From Dehalococcoidia bacterium UBA2160 (GTDB lineage Bacteria > Chloroflexota > Dehalococcoidia > Lucifugimonadales > UBA1123): a stretch of 14,988 nt of DNA. The notes below the pieces were generated by a model. The model saw only the letters and a program-made list of their open reading frames with translations. It was not told the origin of the DNA and did not search any database. Below, piece by piece: positions 14,976-14,988 of this stretch (position 1 is the first letter of the stretch; every line of letters begins with the position of its first letter). A program made the translations under genes and the position numbers. The stretch is from the NCBI GenBank assembly GCA_002328865.1, contig DCWO01000117.1:1-14988 (forward strand), read 5' to 3'.

Positions 14976-14988
14976 AGGGCGGAGAGAT

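Noticed and set aside
14970..14988. Sequencing adapter at the window end
   Set aside because: The last bases do not match the common Illumina adapter sequence I know in either direction; a bad join remains possible but is not shown.

Overview
The window looks like chromosomal DNA of a fairly GC-rich bacterium. It carries seven substantial protein-coding genes that can be assigned, one unassigned partner gene, one repeat-protein fragment at the left edge, and no recognisable rRNA, tRNA or CRISPR array. The protein families (an AddAB-type recombination nuclease, a PAS/GAF kinase with an AHDFNN H-box, an SQR/FccB-like flavoprotein, a signal-less member of the gamma-glutamyltransferase family) and a REP-like dispersed motif would fit an environmental, uncultivated lineage such as Chloroflexota (SAR202/Dehalococcoidia-like). 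That placement is a guess: nothing here fixes the taxon. Both ends look like raw contig edges, with a reading-frame defect at the left and an abrupt stop at the right.

Layout. 1-504: C-terminal part of a protein built from seven copies of a G-T-S-P-D-L-P-E motif at alternating short and long spacing, closed by a strong intrinsic terminator (532-566). 840-2540: Ntn-hydrolase of the gamma-glutamyltransferase family whose nucleophile and autoprocessing site are intact but whose glutamate-recognition residues are replaced. 2788-4040: a two-gene operon of distinctly lower GC content. It encodes a TIR-domain protein and, 14 bases downstream from a TTG start with a strong ribosome site, an unrecognised 267-residue protein whose C-terminal half faintly resembles an HK97/encapsulin fold. 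This is the best candidate for an undescribed, probably anti-phage, system. 4199-5380 (minus strand): an FAD-dependent oxidoreductase like sulfide:quinone oxidoreductase or flavocytochrome c sulfide dehydrogenase. 5636-12159: addB and addA, overlapping by the tetranucleotide GTGA, encoding a complete double-strand-break resection helicase-nuclease. 12160-12764: a 605-base gene-free stretch with several inverted repeats. 12765-14975: a PAS-GAF-GAF-PAS histidine kinase that stops just before its ATP-binding domain, 13 bases from the window end.

How they work together. Only two gene sets look functionally linked: addBA (DNA break repair and degradation of foreign linear DNA) and the TIR pair (probable NAD+-depleting or NAD+-derived signalling defence). 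Their nearness, with only the flavoprotein gene between them, may be coincidence. The other genes look like independent transcription units.
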